Origin: [Phialemoniopsis] sp. UDSM-2020
Taxonomy: Eukaryota > Ascomycota > Sordariomycetes > Thyridiales > Thyridiaceae
Assembly: GCA_018873225.1 (NCBI GenBank)
Contig: JAEILZ010000002.1
Location: forward strand, 3,720,001-3,784,000
Length of the DNA: 64,000 nucleotides
Direction of reading: 5' to 3'
This document shows, piece by piece, positions 10,446 to 18,594 of this stretch (within the stretch, counting starts at the first letter, position 1; each line of letters opens with the position of its first letter). The notes below the pieces were generated by a model, which saw only the letters and a program-made list of their open reading frames with translations, did no database searches and had not been told where the DNA came from. Position numbers and translations under genes: made by a program.

Positions 10446-11118
10446 ATGAAGGTATCCATCAGCCGGACACTCTTGAAATCCATTGAGTCCAAGAGCATGC
10501 TAACGATATCATTGTCAGGCCGCCGTTACCTGGCTCGCTCTTTGCGCTGGCACTAGCATGGCACTGCTACCCAAGGCCCGGATCTGGGCCCGTTCCCTCA
10601 GCATTACCCCCAGCAATGCCGAGACCAACGTCCGACGCGATGTCTCTGCTCCACCTAGCCCAGCTAAGCTCGTCGCCACTTCTCTTCTCACCGATGACAC
10701 TGAGCACTGCTGGCGGGCCTCCTGCGGATCGATAGCTCACTGTGCCATTGCAGAGCACAGCGCGTGCGACGCTCACGGCCAACTCGTCACCCGCATCGCA
10801 AGCTGCAAAGACGCCTGTACCTGCGTGGACACCTCGGCTGACGGCTGCGCTCTTACCAAGCGAGAAGTCGACAGTGCTGAAGTGAACGACGGGGCCAGCG
10901 TCCCGGCGGTCGCAACTGGTGACGGTGCTGAGCCTGCTGAAAGAGTCGTACCAGTCTATCCAGGCAATTGGGAGGTGGCCTGTGGCTCGCCGGTGCAAGG
11001 GCGCCTGTGCTATCAGTACGGGAAGCCATTTTGTACGCTTGAGGGCAAGATGCGGTCTATGATGGATGCCTGCCTGCACCACTGCTGGTGCAAGCAAAAG
11101 GGGGAAGATGGATGGTGA
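10446..11118 (+). CDS. Secreted cysteine-rich protein with two duplicated six-Cys modules (candidate effector)
   Basis: Exon 1 is only six bases (10446-10451, ATG AAG). A 67-nt intron (10452-10518, GTATCC...GCTAACG...CAG) leads to exon 2 (10519-11118). The spliced start reads MKAAVTWLALCAGTSMA, a clean signal peptide lost if the downstream ATG at 10558 is used. The 201-residue product has 14 cysteines after the signal. Twelve fall in two modules, residues of about 71-104 and 157-193. Both follow CGS-x(n)-C-x7-C-x12-C-x3-C-x-C; only the first gap differs (5 versus 8 residues between cysteines). A dibasic KR site (116-117, in LTKREVD) lies between them and could be cut by a Kex2-type protease. 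I recognise no named family. Small size, secretion and high Cys content fit a fungal effector or antimicrobial-type protein, but that role is inference. A 41-nt intron candidate at the stop could replace the C-terminus. Confidence 0.72.
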
Positions 11119-11387
11119 GAGCCCCTTTGAGCCTCTATAACACAATGTGCGTCAGGTACGGGAAGTTGAAGGACGAAGCAGTGAGGTATTTGGGATTAGA
11201 TTATCATCGGTGACGTTTCATTTGCAAAATTTACAAAGCGTTCATTGAGTCTCCCACGAGCTCCCCATGACCTGGGCAGCTCAGTGATTGAACCGCCACA
11301 ACACTGAATTGAGAAAGCGCGTCTGGAGCAGGAAACCTCTTCCATATGACTATTCCGTCGGCTGTAGATACGACCCATGACCATAAT

Positions 11388-12514
11388 CTACTTCCACGCC
11401 TCCTCCAACAGTTCTTTGATCTTCAGTGTCTGGATGGCAGGAAAGCGGTGATTGAGGCTTTGCTCCGGGCTGAAGTCAAACACACCAGTCGCCCACCATA
11501 GTCCAAACGTTGAAGCGATCTTCTGGAACCTCTCCTTAGGGAAGAATGGGTAGGCCGCGACCTGAGAAGGCAGCTCCGTAACCTCGCCCTGTCGAAGCTT
11601 CTCAATGGAATCGTTCACAACCGTGAACTGCGTACCTATGCACCTTGTCAGCCACGCTCCCACGATGTTATCTGTTCAATGGTTTCCTGCTTACCTTTGG
11701 CTTCTTCTGCGAGTCGGAGAAACTCATTCCAAGTTACTCTATCACCAACGACGTAGCTAACCGGATCCCATTTCTCGAGGCCTAGACTAGCTACAACAAA
11801 ACGCGCCACATCAGTCGTGTGAGTAAACACGACAGGCGTGTCGCCTTCACCAGGGATGGCTGCGGCGTTTTTCGGAATATCTATGACTAGCGTTGTTTGG
11901 TTCATGTTTGATTTGACTTTTGGCATGCCCCAGTAGTCCGAAAAGAACCCATTGATGAAGCGGGTCGTTTGGAGATTCGTAGTCCTCTTCAGTGCCTCTT
12001 CAGCATCCAGTTTGAACTTGACAGAGGCGAGCTGAGGGATATGTCTATTAAAGAGGCTTAGCAATGTTGCATCTATTGTTCGTACAGCATCATAAAGAAG
12101 TTGACACGCACTCTGCAGTGTGCGGGACCCCCCAGTCACTAGAGATCAGCCTTTTAGTCGCACTCGATCTGTCGGCAGCTTGAATTAACTCTATCTCCTT
12201 AGGCCCCTCGCCGGTTGGAGAGGGCAGCATCGTCAAAGTTGAAATGACAGTGTGAATGTTGTGCTTCTCCAGGACCTTGGTCAAGGAGTCGACATCCGTG
12301 TAGTCGACCGCGATGATAGGTACCCGGATTTGAGCGGCTAGATCATCGTTGGCCTTTCGGCCGTTATTACAAATTTACAAGTCCCGACATCTTGGGTGTA
12401 TCACATTACCTTCCGGCCTAGAATCAGAATTTCATGCTTCCCTTCTGCCACCAAGGCGTCGACGATGGTACGCCCAAGCTTACCAGTTCCACCTGCAACG
12501 GCAACGACGGTCAT
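11388..12514 (-). CDS. NmrA-like / isoflavone-reductase-type NAD(P)-binding protein
   Basis: Four exons: 12514-12410, 12353-12108, 12031-11695 and 11635-11388, giving 311 residues, the usual size. The N-terminus MTVVAVAGGTGKLGRTIVDA carries the GxxGxxG dinucleotide-binding loop. Further family landmarks are HTVISTLTML, the SSDWG segment, an AEEALKRTTNLQTTRFINGFFSDY stretch (extends past the limit of a short motif but reads continuously), and VFTHTTDVARFVVASL. These define the NmrA-like branch of atypical SDRs in fungi. These act as NAD(P)-dependent reductases or redox-sensing regulators; the substrate is unknown. Donor two (TGC|GTGTCA) is weak, but the frame and homology need this intron. The intron after EEAK starts GTAAGC and ends GCATAG. 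No neighbour clearly shares its pathway. Confidence 0.82.
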
Positions 12515-13464
12515 CTTGATGGCATTCGAAACCCAGAAAGTATAGTACTCTGGTCAATTACAAGAACTACTTGTGTTTCACCCCGCGAAATTCAAGCTCG
12601 ACCCAGCCCAGGAGCTTAGAAATACAATTGTTTTCAGATTACGTGATCACGAGGAGTACGCGAAGAACCTAACCTGAAGAAGGAGGATTGCTAATCAAGG
12701 CTACCCGTGTCGCCAATGAGACGAGAAGATGGGATTTTCATGGTGTAGGTCCGTTGTCAAGCTGGCAAAAGGGTCGTGCGATCTTGATAGAAGGCGCAGT
12801 GTACATGAGGAGACCAAGCAGCGTCTGGGGAAGACGACAGGAGGCTCTGTCGACTGATGCCAGCAACACAGACTGATGGTCTCATGTCTGCAACAGATCA
12901 AGAACTTCAGAAGGTCGCACGTCGGCAGGATTCTTAGTAAATTGTCCACTCTGTGGCTTTCAACATGCCTTTAACAAGGCCCATGTGTAAGTGAGGGCTC
13001 AGCTTAAGCGAGCTAGAAGGAAATGTATGACGTTACTGAGAACACATGGTACACAAAAGAAGCCGTGACATTCATACGAAGCAATTTGCCTGCTTTAGCA
13101 CCCGAAGAAACTGAGGTGTGATGAAGACCGCGCAGCTAGCACGCCTGGATGGGAAGTCGGCCTCATCGCCCGGTGGCGGAGTTGCGGAGAAACACGGCCT
13201 AATCTGCCTCCGCGCTCATTGTGCAGCAACACCAGAACCCCGCCACCTCAGCGACAAGCAGGATAAACTCTCTCGAGAAATGGGTCGATTCAGGTGGAAT
13301 CACAGGCTTCAATGTTTGAAGTTCACTGTAGAAAACCTTCTAATGATGATCCTGGTGCCTTGGCTATTGGGATAACTCAGAAATTGGTCTAGGTCTAATG
13401 AAATCTAAATCCAAGATATCCGTTACAAGATAATACAATATTTGACAGTAATACATGGTCAGCA
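12515..13464. other. Intergenic region between two minus-strand oxidoreductase genes
   Basis: It contains the promoter of the NmrA-like gene on the left and the 3' region of the SDR gene on the right. Several small ORFs are present, none recognisable. Confidence 0.5.
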
Positions 13465-14379
13465 TCAATTGCCCTTCTCCTTGATGATCCTTTCCACCTC
13501 GTCCAACTTGGTCATATTCTTAAGCATTCCCTCGAACAGTCCAGTCGGTAGCATCGATGCCACCCTTGAGACCAATGCACTCTCGCCCTTCCAAATGACC
13601 GTCGGCGGGTTCTTACCAAGAAGCAGTGCCGACACCTCGTCTGCCCACTGCTCCGGCGAGATGCCTCTAGATGTTAACTCCTCCTGGCTAATGGCCTTCT
13701 CCACCACTTTGCGGGCTCCGGCGTAGATCGAATCCTTGGGTAGTCGGTCGGCTTTGGTGTTGAAGTTGTTGTTGTTGATGATGTTGGTGTGTACGCCCGC
13801 TGTCTTGAGCTCGACGACACGGATCCCAAAAGGCGCGAGCTCCATGCGCATGGACTGCGAAAACATGGAAAACGCTGCTTTGGAGGCGTTGTAGGGGCTT
13901 TGCCACGGGATCGCCGCCACGGACCCAACAGATGAGTGGTTCACAATCATGGGCTGAAATGCGCTCTCCTCCGAAGAAGTAGCGCTGGCGGACTTCAAGA
14001 GCAAAGGCAAGAATGCTTGCGTGACGCGGATCGGGCCCCAGACGTTGGTCTCAAAGAGTTTCTTGGCCTCGTCCACCACAATGTCTGCCACAGGCATCGA
14101 GTAACTGCCTGCAGCATTGTTGACAAGCATGTCCAGGCCTTGGCCGTCGGGAAGCAGGGAGGAGAGCGCCGAGACTGCGGAAGCGATGGATGGATCTGAC
14201 GTTACATCCAGGGCCAAGGTTTCCATTCCTTCGGAAGCAAGCGGCTGCAGCTTACGCGAGTTCCGTGCCGTTGCATAAACACGGTGCCCGGAGCTGTGAA
14301 GCTTTCTGGCCAAGGCCGCGCCGATACCGCCCGGGGAACAGCCCGTGATGAGAATATTCAAGCTCCTCTGGGCAGACAT
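13465..14379 (-). CDS. Short-chain dehydrogenase/reductase (AYR1-like)
   Basis: A single-exon gene of 304 residues with start MSAQRSLNILITGCSPGGIG, a complete TGxxxGxG cofactor loop. Other classical SDR marks are the ALDVT segment, NNAAG, the NHSSVGS serine and the YNASK catalytic Tyr/Lys pair. ATARNSRKL after strand 2 suggests NADP(H) preference through the Arg residues. The closest familiar group is the Ayr1-like set (1-acyl-dihydroxyacetone-phosphate reductase and retinol-dehydrogenase-like enzymes), where a C-terminal hydrophobic helix associates with membranes or lipid droplets. Here VSRVASMLPTGLFEGML is mildly amphipathic. The exact substrate is not deducible. The gene is divergent from the amine oxidase at 15014 and might share its promoter region. 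Confidence 0.88.
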   Translation of the reverse strand: MSAQRSLNILITGCSPGGIGAALARKLHSSGHRVYATARNSRKLQPLASEGMETLALDVTSDPSIASAVSALSSLLPDGQGLDMLVNNAAGSYSMPVADIVVDEAKKLFETNVWGPIRVTQAFLPLLLKSASATSSEESAFQPMIVNHSSVGSVAAIPWQSPYNASKAAFSMFSQSMRMELAPFGIRVVELKTAGVHTNIINNNNFNTKADRLPKDSIYAGARKVVEKAISQEELTSRGISPEQWADEVSALLLGKNPPTVIWKGESALVSRVASMLPTGLFEGMLKNMTKLDEVERIIKEKGN

Positions 14380-15013
14380 GGTATGTGTTGGTCAAGAAAT
14401 GAGATAGAATTGGTACCTGTAGAGAGGTGAAAGCATGAAGGGCGGACAAGCGCCAAGCCTTTTATTGTATTTTACTCGATCTATTCATTTGTCCGAGTCC
14501 GATTCTTAGTTATTTCAAGTTCCATATTCCAGTCTTGCCGGCGGAGTTGCTTGCAGCGGAGTACGCGAGTCGTGGAATCGCGGCGTAGTTCTGCATGGTG
14601 GCCGGCGCGAGGTGGGCGGACATACCACCTTCAGTGATGGGATTGGCGATAACCTCAAGTATCGATGCAAAAGGTTTGCACGACGTAGACTTTAAGATTG
14701 TAGTGATCAATTGCACCCGTTTGAGCACTAGTGCTGTAGCGTAGCGCTCTGCGACAGAGTTCGGTCTGTCGCGAACTGCGCTATCTCATTTAAGAATGAA
14801 AGGATCAGATCACGAACTTGCCGAGATGACTGCTAAGCGAAGGATTCTCGCATCGATGCCCCGAGAAAAGTCGAGTCCGAGAGCTAGGTTGGCTTGGATC
14901 CATCCGTAAGAAAGCTAAAGGCTCATTTCACTTCTTTCTACTTAAGGGGTGTCAGCATCGCCCAACTTGCGACCGTAATGCCTCAAAATACACACTAAAA
15001 ACGCGAAGCAGCC
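14380..15013. other. Divergent promoter region, SDR / amine oxidase
   Basis: This is the 634-nt head-to-head region. One HGATAR motif (AGATAG on the minus strand, 14781-14786) is seen. Short ORFs overlap it without recognisable content. Confidence 0.5.
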
Positions 15014-16396
15014 ATGACCGAAGCATCGAACGAACCACCACAGCAGGTCTACGACTGCATCGTCGTCGGCGCCGGGTACTCGGGCCTCGCGGCGGCGAGG
15101 GCCCTCCGCGCCGAAGGCAAATCTGTCCTGGTGCTTGAGGCGCGCGACCGCGTCGGCGGCCGCGCCAAGACGATACGGCGCGACGACGGCACGTACTGGG
15201 ACTGCGGCGCGTCCTTTGTCGGCGACAAACACGACCGCTTACGAGCCCTCACCGACGAGTACGGCGTCGAGCGCTTCACGACACAGACAGACGGCAAGCT
15301 CGTGCTGTGCTACCGCGGCGCGGCGAAGCCGTACACGGGGCTGATCCCGCCGACGCGCCCGTGGGACCTGCTGGACATGGGCCGCGCGCTGCACGCCTTC
15401 GAGGCGCTGTCGGCGACGGTGAACCTCGACGAGCCGTGGAAGACGCCGCGCGCGGCTTGGCTCGACAAGATCACGGTGCGCGAGTGGTTCAACAAGACGC
15501 TGTGGACGCAGGGCGGGCGCCTGATGATGGACGTGGCGATCGAGGGCACGATCGGCGAGGACATGAGCTGTTTCTCGATGCTCCACGCCCTTTTCTACTT
15601 CAGATCCTCGATTAGCATAACCTATGCCCTCAACACGGAGAACGGCGCCCAGCACGAGATGATGAAGGGCGGTGGACAGACGGTTGCGAACAAAATTCAG
15701 GAGGACCTCGGCGAGAGCATCGTGCGCCTCTCAGAGCCTGTGGAAAAACTCGCTCAGGACGACGACGGCGTGCGCATCAGCACGACGAAGGGCACATACA
15801 AAGCGCAGCGGGTCATCATGAGCGTTCCTCCGCCGTTAATCAACAAGATACGTTTCGAACCCAGCCTCCCGTACGAGAAGCAGACTCTGCTCCAGCACAT
15901 GCCCATGGCTGCTTACACCAAGTTCTTTGCCACCTACAAGACCCCGTTCTGGCGCGCCAAGGGCCTGCGCGGCGAGTGCACGAACCCCGGCGGCACCATG
16001 GCCGTCATGTTTGACGCGACACCACCCACGCCCGGGGCGCCCGCCAAGCTGATGGGCTTTGCCGGAGGGAACAAGGCCCGCCACTTCCTCACGCTGCCGG
16101 AGGAGGAGCGGCGCCGCATCGCGCTAAGCGAGTTCGCGCTCGCCTTTGGCAAGGAGGCGCTCGAGCCGGAGGAGACCTTCTTTCACACCATGATCGAGGA
16201 AGAATGGGCGATGGGCTGTCCTGCGGCAACACTCTCGCCGGGCATGTGGACGCTGCACGGCGAGTGGATTCGCAAGCCGGTCGGCAGGGTACACTGGGCC
16301 GGCACAGAGACGGCCACACATTTCTTCGGGTATCTCGAGGGTGCAATCCTTTCAGGCGAGAGAGCCGCTAAGGAAGTAGTCCAGGCGCTATCGTAG
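15014..16396 (+). CDS. Flavin-containing monoamine oxidase
   Basis: A single-exon gene of 460 residues. The N-terminus has the FAD-binding GAGYSGLAAA loop followed by VLEARDRVGGRAKT, the classic amine-oxidase pair of motifs. The C-terminal FAD motif is HWAGTETATHFFGYLEGAI. Together they identify the MAO/polyamine oxidase family, which oxidises amines to aldehydes with release of ammonia and H2O2. The segment before the C-terminal domain reads EEWAMGCPAA, with a cysteine (about C402) where mammalian MAO carries its covalently flavinylated Cys. Many fungal MAO-N enzymes lack it. No PTS1 signal is seen (ends QALS). The 5' half is markedly GC-rich and lacks introns, unlike its neighbours. It leads a run of nitrogen-catabolic genes (15-26 kb) and could handle amines released by the amidase. 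Confidence 0.9.
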   Translation: MTEASNEPPQQVYDCIVVGAGYSGLAAARALRAEGKSVLVLEARDRVGGRAKTIRRDDGTYWDCGASFVGDKHDRLRALTDEYGVERFTTQTDGKLVLCYRGAAKPYTGLIPPTRPWDLLDMGRALHAFEALSATVNLDEPWKTPRAAWLDKITVREWFNKTLWTQGGRLMMDVAIEGTIGEDMSCFSMLHALFYFRSSISITYALNTENGAQHEMMKGGGQTVANKIQEDLGESIVRLSEPVEKLAQDDDGVRISTTKGTYKAQRVIMSVPPPLINKIRFEPSLPYEKQTLLQHMPMAAYTKFFATYKTPFWRAKGLRGECTNPGGTMAVMFDATPPTPGAPAKLMGFAGGNKARHFLTLPEEERRRIALSEFALAFGKEALEPEETFFHTMIEEEWAMGCPAATLSPGMWTLHGEWIRKPVGRVHWAGTETATHFFGYLEGAILSGERAAKEVVQALS

Positions 16397-16756
16397 AGGG
16401 GTCGGAACTCTGTACAACGTGTATATCAATTGTCATTATGTCATTAGATCCTAATAGAGCGCAGATAGGCGACTTGTAGAATTTGGAATACCTCTAAAGC
16501 ATTTGCCGGCTTCTCGCCGTCCCAGCACCGGCTCTGGACCGACTCTTCCCCCGTGCCGACTTAGCGGTCTCAACATTTGAACCTTGCTAAACAAGTGCCT
16601 AGGCGCTTCCGCTCCCCACTAAGATAGCGACCCTTACACTATTTCAGTTCCCTGTTCAAGCCAGTGTTCGAAGGGCTTCCTTAGAGGAATCCAGGTCAAT
16701 TCTTGCCCAGAGCGATAGACATTGGATTGTCTGTCTGTCAACACTGACATTTAAAA
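16397..16756 (+). promoter_or_regulatory. Promoter of the FAD oxidoreductase, with three GATA-factor motifs
   Basis: This 360-nt gap carries HGATAR motifs AGATAG at 16463-16468, AGATAG at 16622-16627 and CGATAG at 16713-16718. Roughly one is expected by chance in this length. The motif is the known site of AreA/Nit2 nitrogen regulators; occupancy is inference. Confidence 0.4.
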
Positions 16757-18103
16757 ATGTCAACTTCTCCGGAGGGCATTTACGAGAAGGGCATCATTGA
16801 CCCTGGCTTTCCGACCAAGAACTCCACCAAGCCGTTTTGGCTTACGGAGCCAGCGAAGATCAGCAACTTACAGTCACCATGGAAAGACACCGCAGATGTA
16901 GTGATCATTGGCTCCGGCATGACGGCAGTCAGCCTCGCTCGAACTTTGTACGCGAAACAGCCGAATCTTGACATCGTCATCGTCGAAGCCCGCCAAATAT
17001 GTTCGGGCGCCACTGGAAGAAACGGAGGCCATCTCAAGGCCATGAGCCCTGGTGTGTGGTTCGACAGGGTAGAGCAGTTTGGCATACAAGAGGCACTGCA
17101 GATCATGGAATTCGAGCACAGTCATCTAGAAGAGATGACAGCCTGCATAAAGGAGAACGACATCGACTGCGATCTGCATTTACTAGAGGGTTTAGATGTG
17201 TACTTTGACGAGAAGGTCTTCCGCCGCGCTTGCGATGCCATCGACGATATGCGCAAACACGCCCCGGAGCTTGCAGCTCGGTACAAGGTGCACACTTCAC
17301 AAGAAGCATTCAAAACTCGTAACATCCCCGAGGGTTGCATAGGTGCTATCGGCATGTCTGCTGCGTCGATGTGGCCGTACAAGTTCGTGACGGGCTTGCT
17401 TCAGAAAATGGTTGATGAGTCTGGTCTTTCGATTCAAGCAAACACGGTAGTCACCGAGATCGTCGACAAGGACGGCGATACCTTTGCGACTGTCAACACG
17501 GAACGCGGCAGAATTCTGGCAAAGCACGTCGTTCATGCGACGAACTGCTGGATGAGCCACCTGGTCCCAGAACTGCGGCCACTGGTCTCGCCAGTTCGTG
17601 CGAACGTACAGCGAAAGCTACCACAACCCAGCCGGAGACGTGCCGACAACTCTTGGTGGCTCCGGTATGGTGAGAAGGACTACGATTACATGATTCAACG
17701 GCCAGATGGTGCCTTTATCGTCGGAAGGGCAAATACGGGACGGAGAGCAACGTCTGACGACGGCACCATTGACTTCCTACCCCATAAGCATCTTCGTGGT
17801 GTGACTCCTCTGGTCTTTGACTTTGGATCCAAGACAATTGACACAACTCATGCCTGGAGCGGGTCGGTGGCGTTTACACAGGATGGGAACCCCTTTGTTG
17901 GCCGTCTTCCTTTTGCCAATCGGCAGCACCAGTGGGTTAGTGCTTGCTACCAAGGGATTGGTATGGTAAGAGCATTCCGATCAGCCCAAATGCTGGCGTA
18001 TCTGATCCTCAACGAGCAACTCCCTGCCCTCTACCCACGTTCTATGCTTTTAACGGATGACCGGTTCAGGAACTTGCAGGGGACACTCAAGAGCAAATTG
18101 TGA
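16757..18103 (+). CDS. DAO-family FAD-dependent oxidoreductase
   Basis: A single exon of 448 residues; start MSTSPEGIYEKG in a good context (AAAAATGTC). The Rossmann loop VVIIGSGMTAVSLAR is near residue 48, with the third Gly replaced by Ala. GATGRNGGHLKAM follows and is typical of the fungal DAO (D-amino-acid/glycine-oxidase fold) oxidoreductases. HVVHATNCWMSHL and the C-terminal FAD-contacting block, including VSACYQGIGMVRAF, complete the fold. The family oxidises secondary or primary amines, such as sarcosine or gamma-glutamylputrescine, in known members. This member's substrate is unknown. It lies 360 nt downstream of the amine oxidase in the same direction and just upstream of a Zn2Cys6 regulator. 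That supports a shared amine-degrading role. Confidence 0.87.
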   Translation: MSTSPEGIYEKGIIDPGFPTKNSTKPFWLTEPAKISNLQSPWKDTADVVIIGSGMTAVSLARTLYAKQPNLDIVIVEARQICSGATGRNGGHLKAMSPGVWFDRVEQFGIQEALQIMEFEHSHLEEMTACIKENDIDCDLHLLEGLDVYFDEKVFRRACDAIDDMRKHAPELAARYKVHTSQEAFKTRNIPEGCIGAIGMSAASMWPYKFVTGLLQKMVDESGLSIQANTVVTEIVDKDGDTFATVNTERGRILAKHVVHATNCWMSHLVPELRPLVSPVRANVQRKLPQPSRRRADNSWWLRYGEKDYDYMIQRPDGAFIVGRANTGRRATSDDGTIDFLPHKHLRGVTPLVFDFGSKTIDTTHAWSGSVAFTQDGNPFVGRLPFANRQHQWVSACYQGIGMVRAFRSAQMLAYLILNEQLPALYPRSMLLTDDRFRNLQGTLKSKL

Positions 18104-18594
18104 TGTCCTAGTTACAAGCATCAAAGACTACTAGTTCGAGAGTGACGCGCACATACACTCTAAATCTCTCATGAAGATGATAGTAATTGATCAGAGTCGC
18201 ACCAGCTGTGTGAATCTCGTTCCTCTGTCCCCGGATCAAGGCACCCCCCCCCCCCCCCCCCCCAGTCTGTTCCCGGGCTAGTGTGGAGCGCCAGCAGAGC
18301 GAAGTCTCCTCTTCTTAGTTGGGGCACTTGTTGGTCATTTGAGCCATCACTTTAGTTCGCTCCACCTTCCCCGTCCTTATCTTCACCATGGTATCCTCGG
18401 TGATAGAAGCCCCCTCCCCCGTAGCCCGGCACGAATCTTCAGATCTTGACTTCATCATCTCAGTCTTTCCAGTCGAGCACAATTGGCACACCCAGATCAC
18501 CTGGCTGCCGTTACACCAACGCGGATCCCTACACCATCGCGAGCAACGACCGGGAACGTTGCTCTAGAGGGTTGACCCGACAAAGGCTGCCGAC
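18104..18594. other. Intergenic region with a 20-base C homopolymer
   Basis: It lies between the FAD oxidoreductase and the Zn2Cys6 regulator, contains the poly-C tract at 18244-18263 and is followed by a TC-rich leader. No gene seen. Confidence 0.5.
18244..18263. repeat. Poly-C homopolymer, about 20 bases
   Basis: An uninterrupted run of about 20 cytosines flanked by GCA and AGT. Its length may be a sequencing or assembly estimate, since long homopolymers are often miscalled. No function is implied. Confidence 0.85.

Noticed and set aside
15239..15655. Large minus-strand ORFs within the amine oxidase
   Set aside because: Shadow frames of a GC-rich gene with strong third-position bias; no family features.
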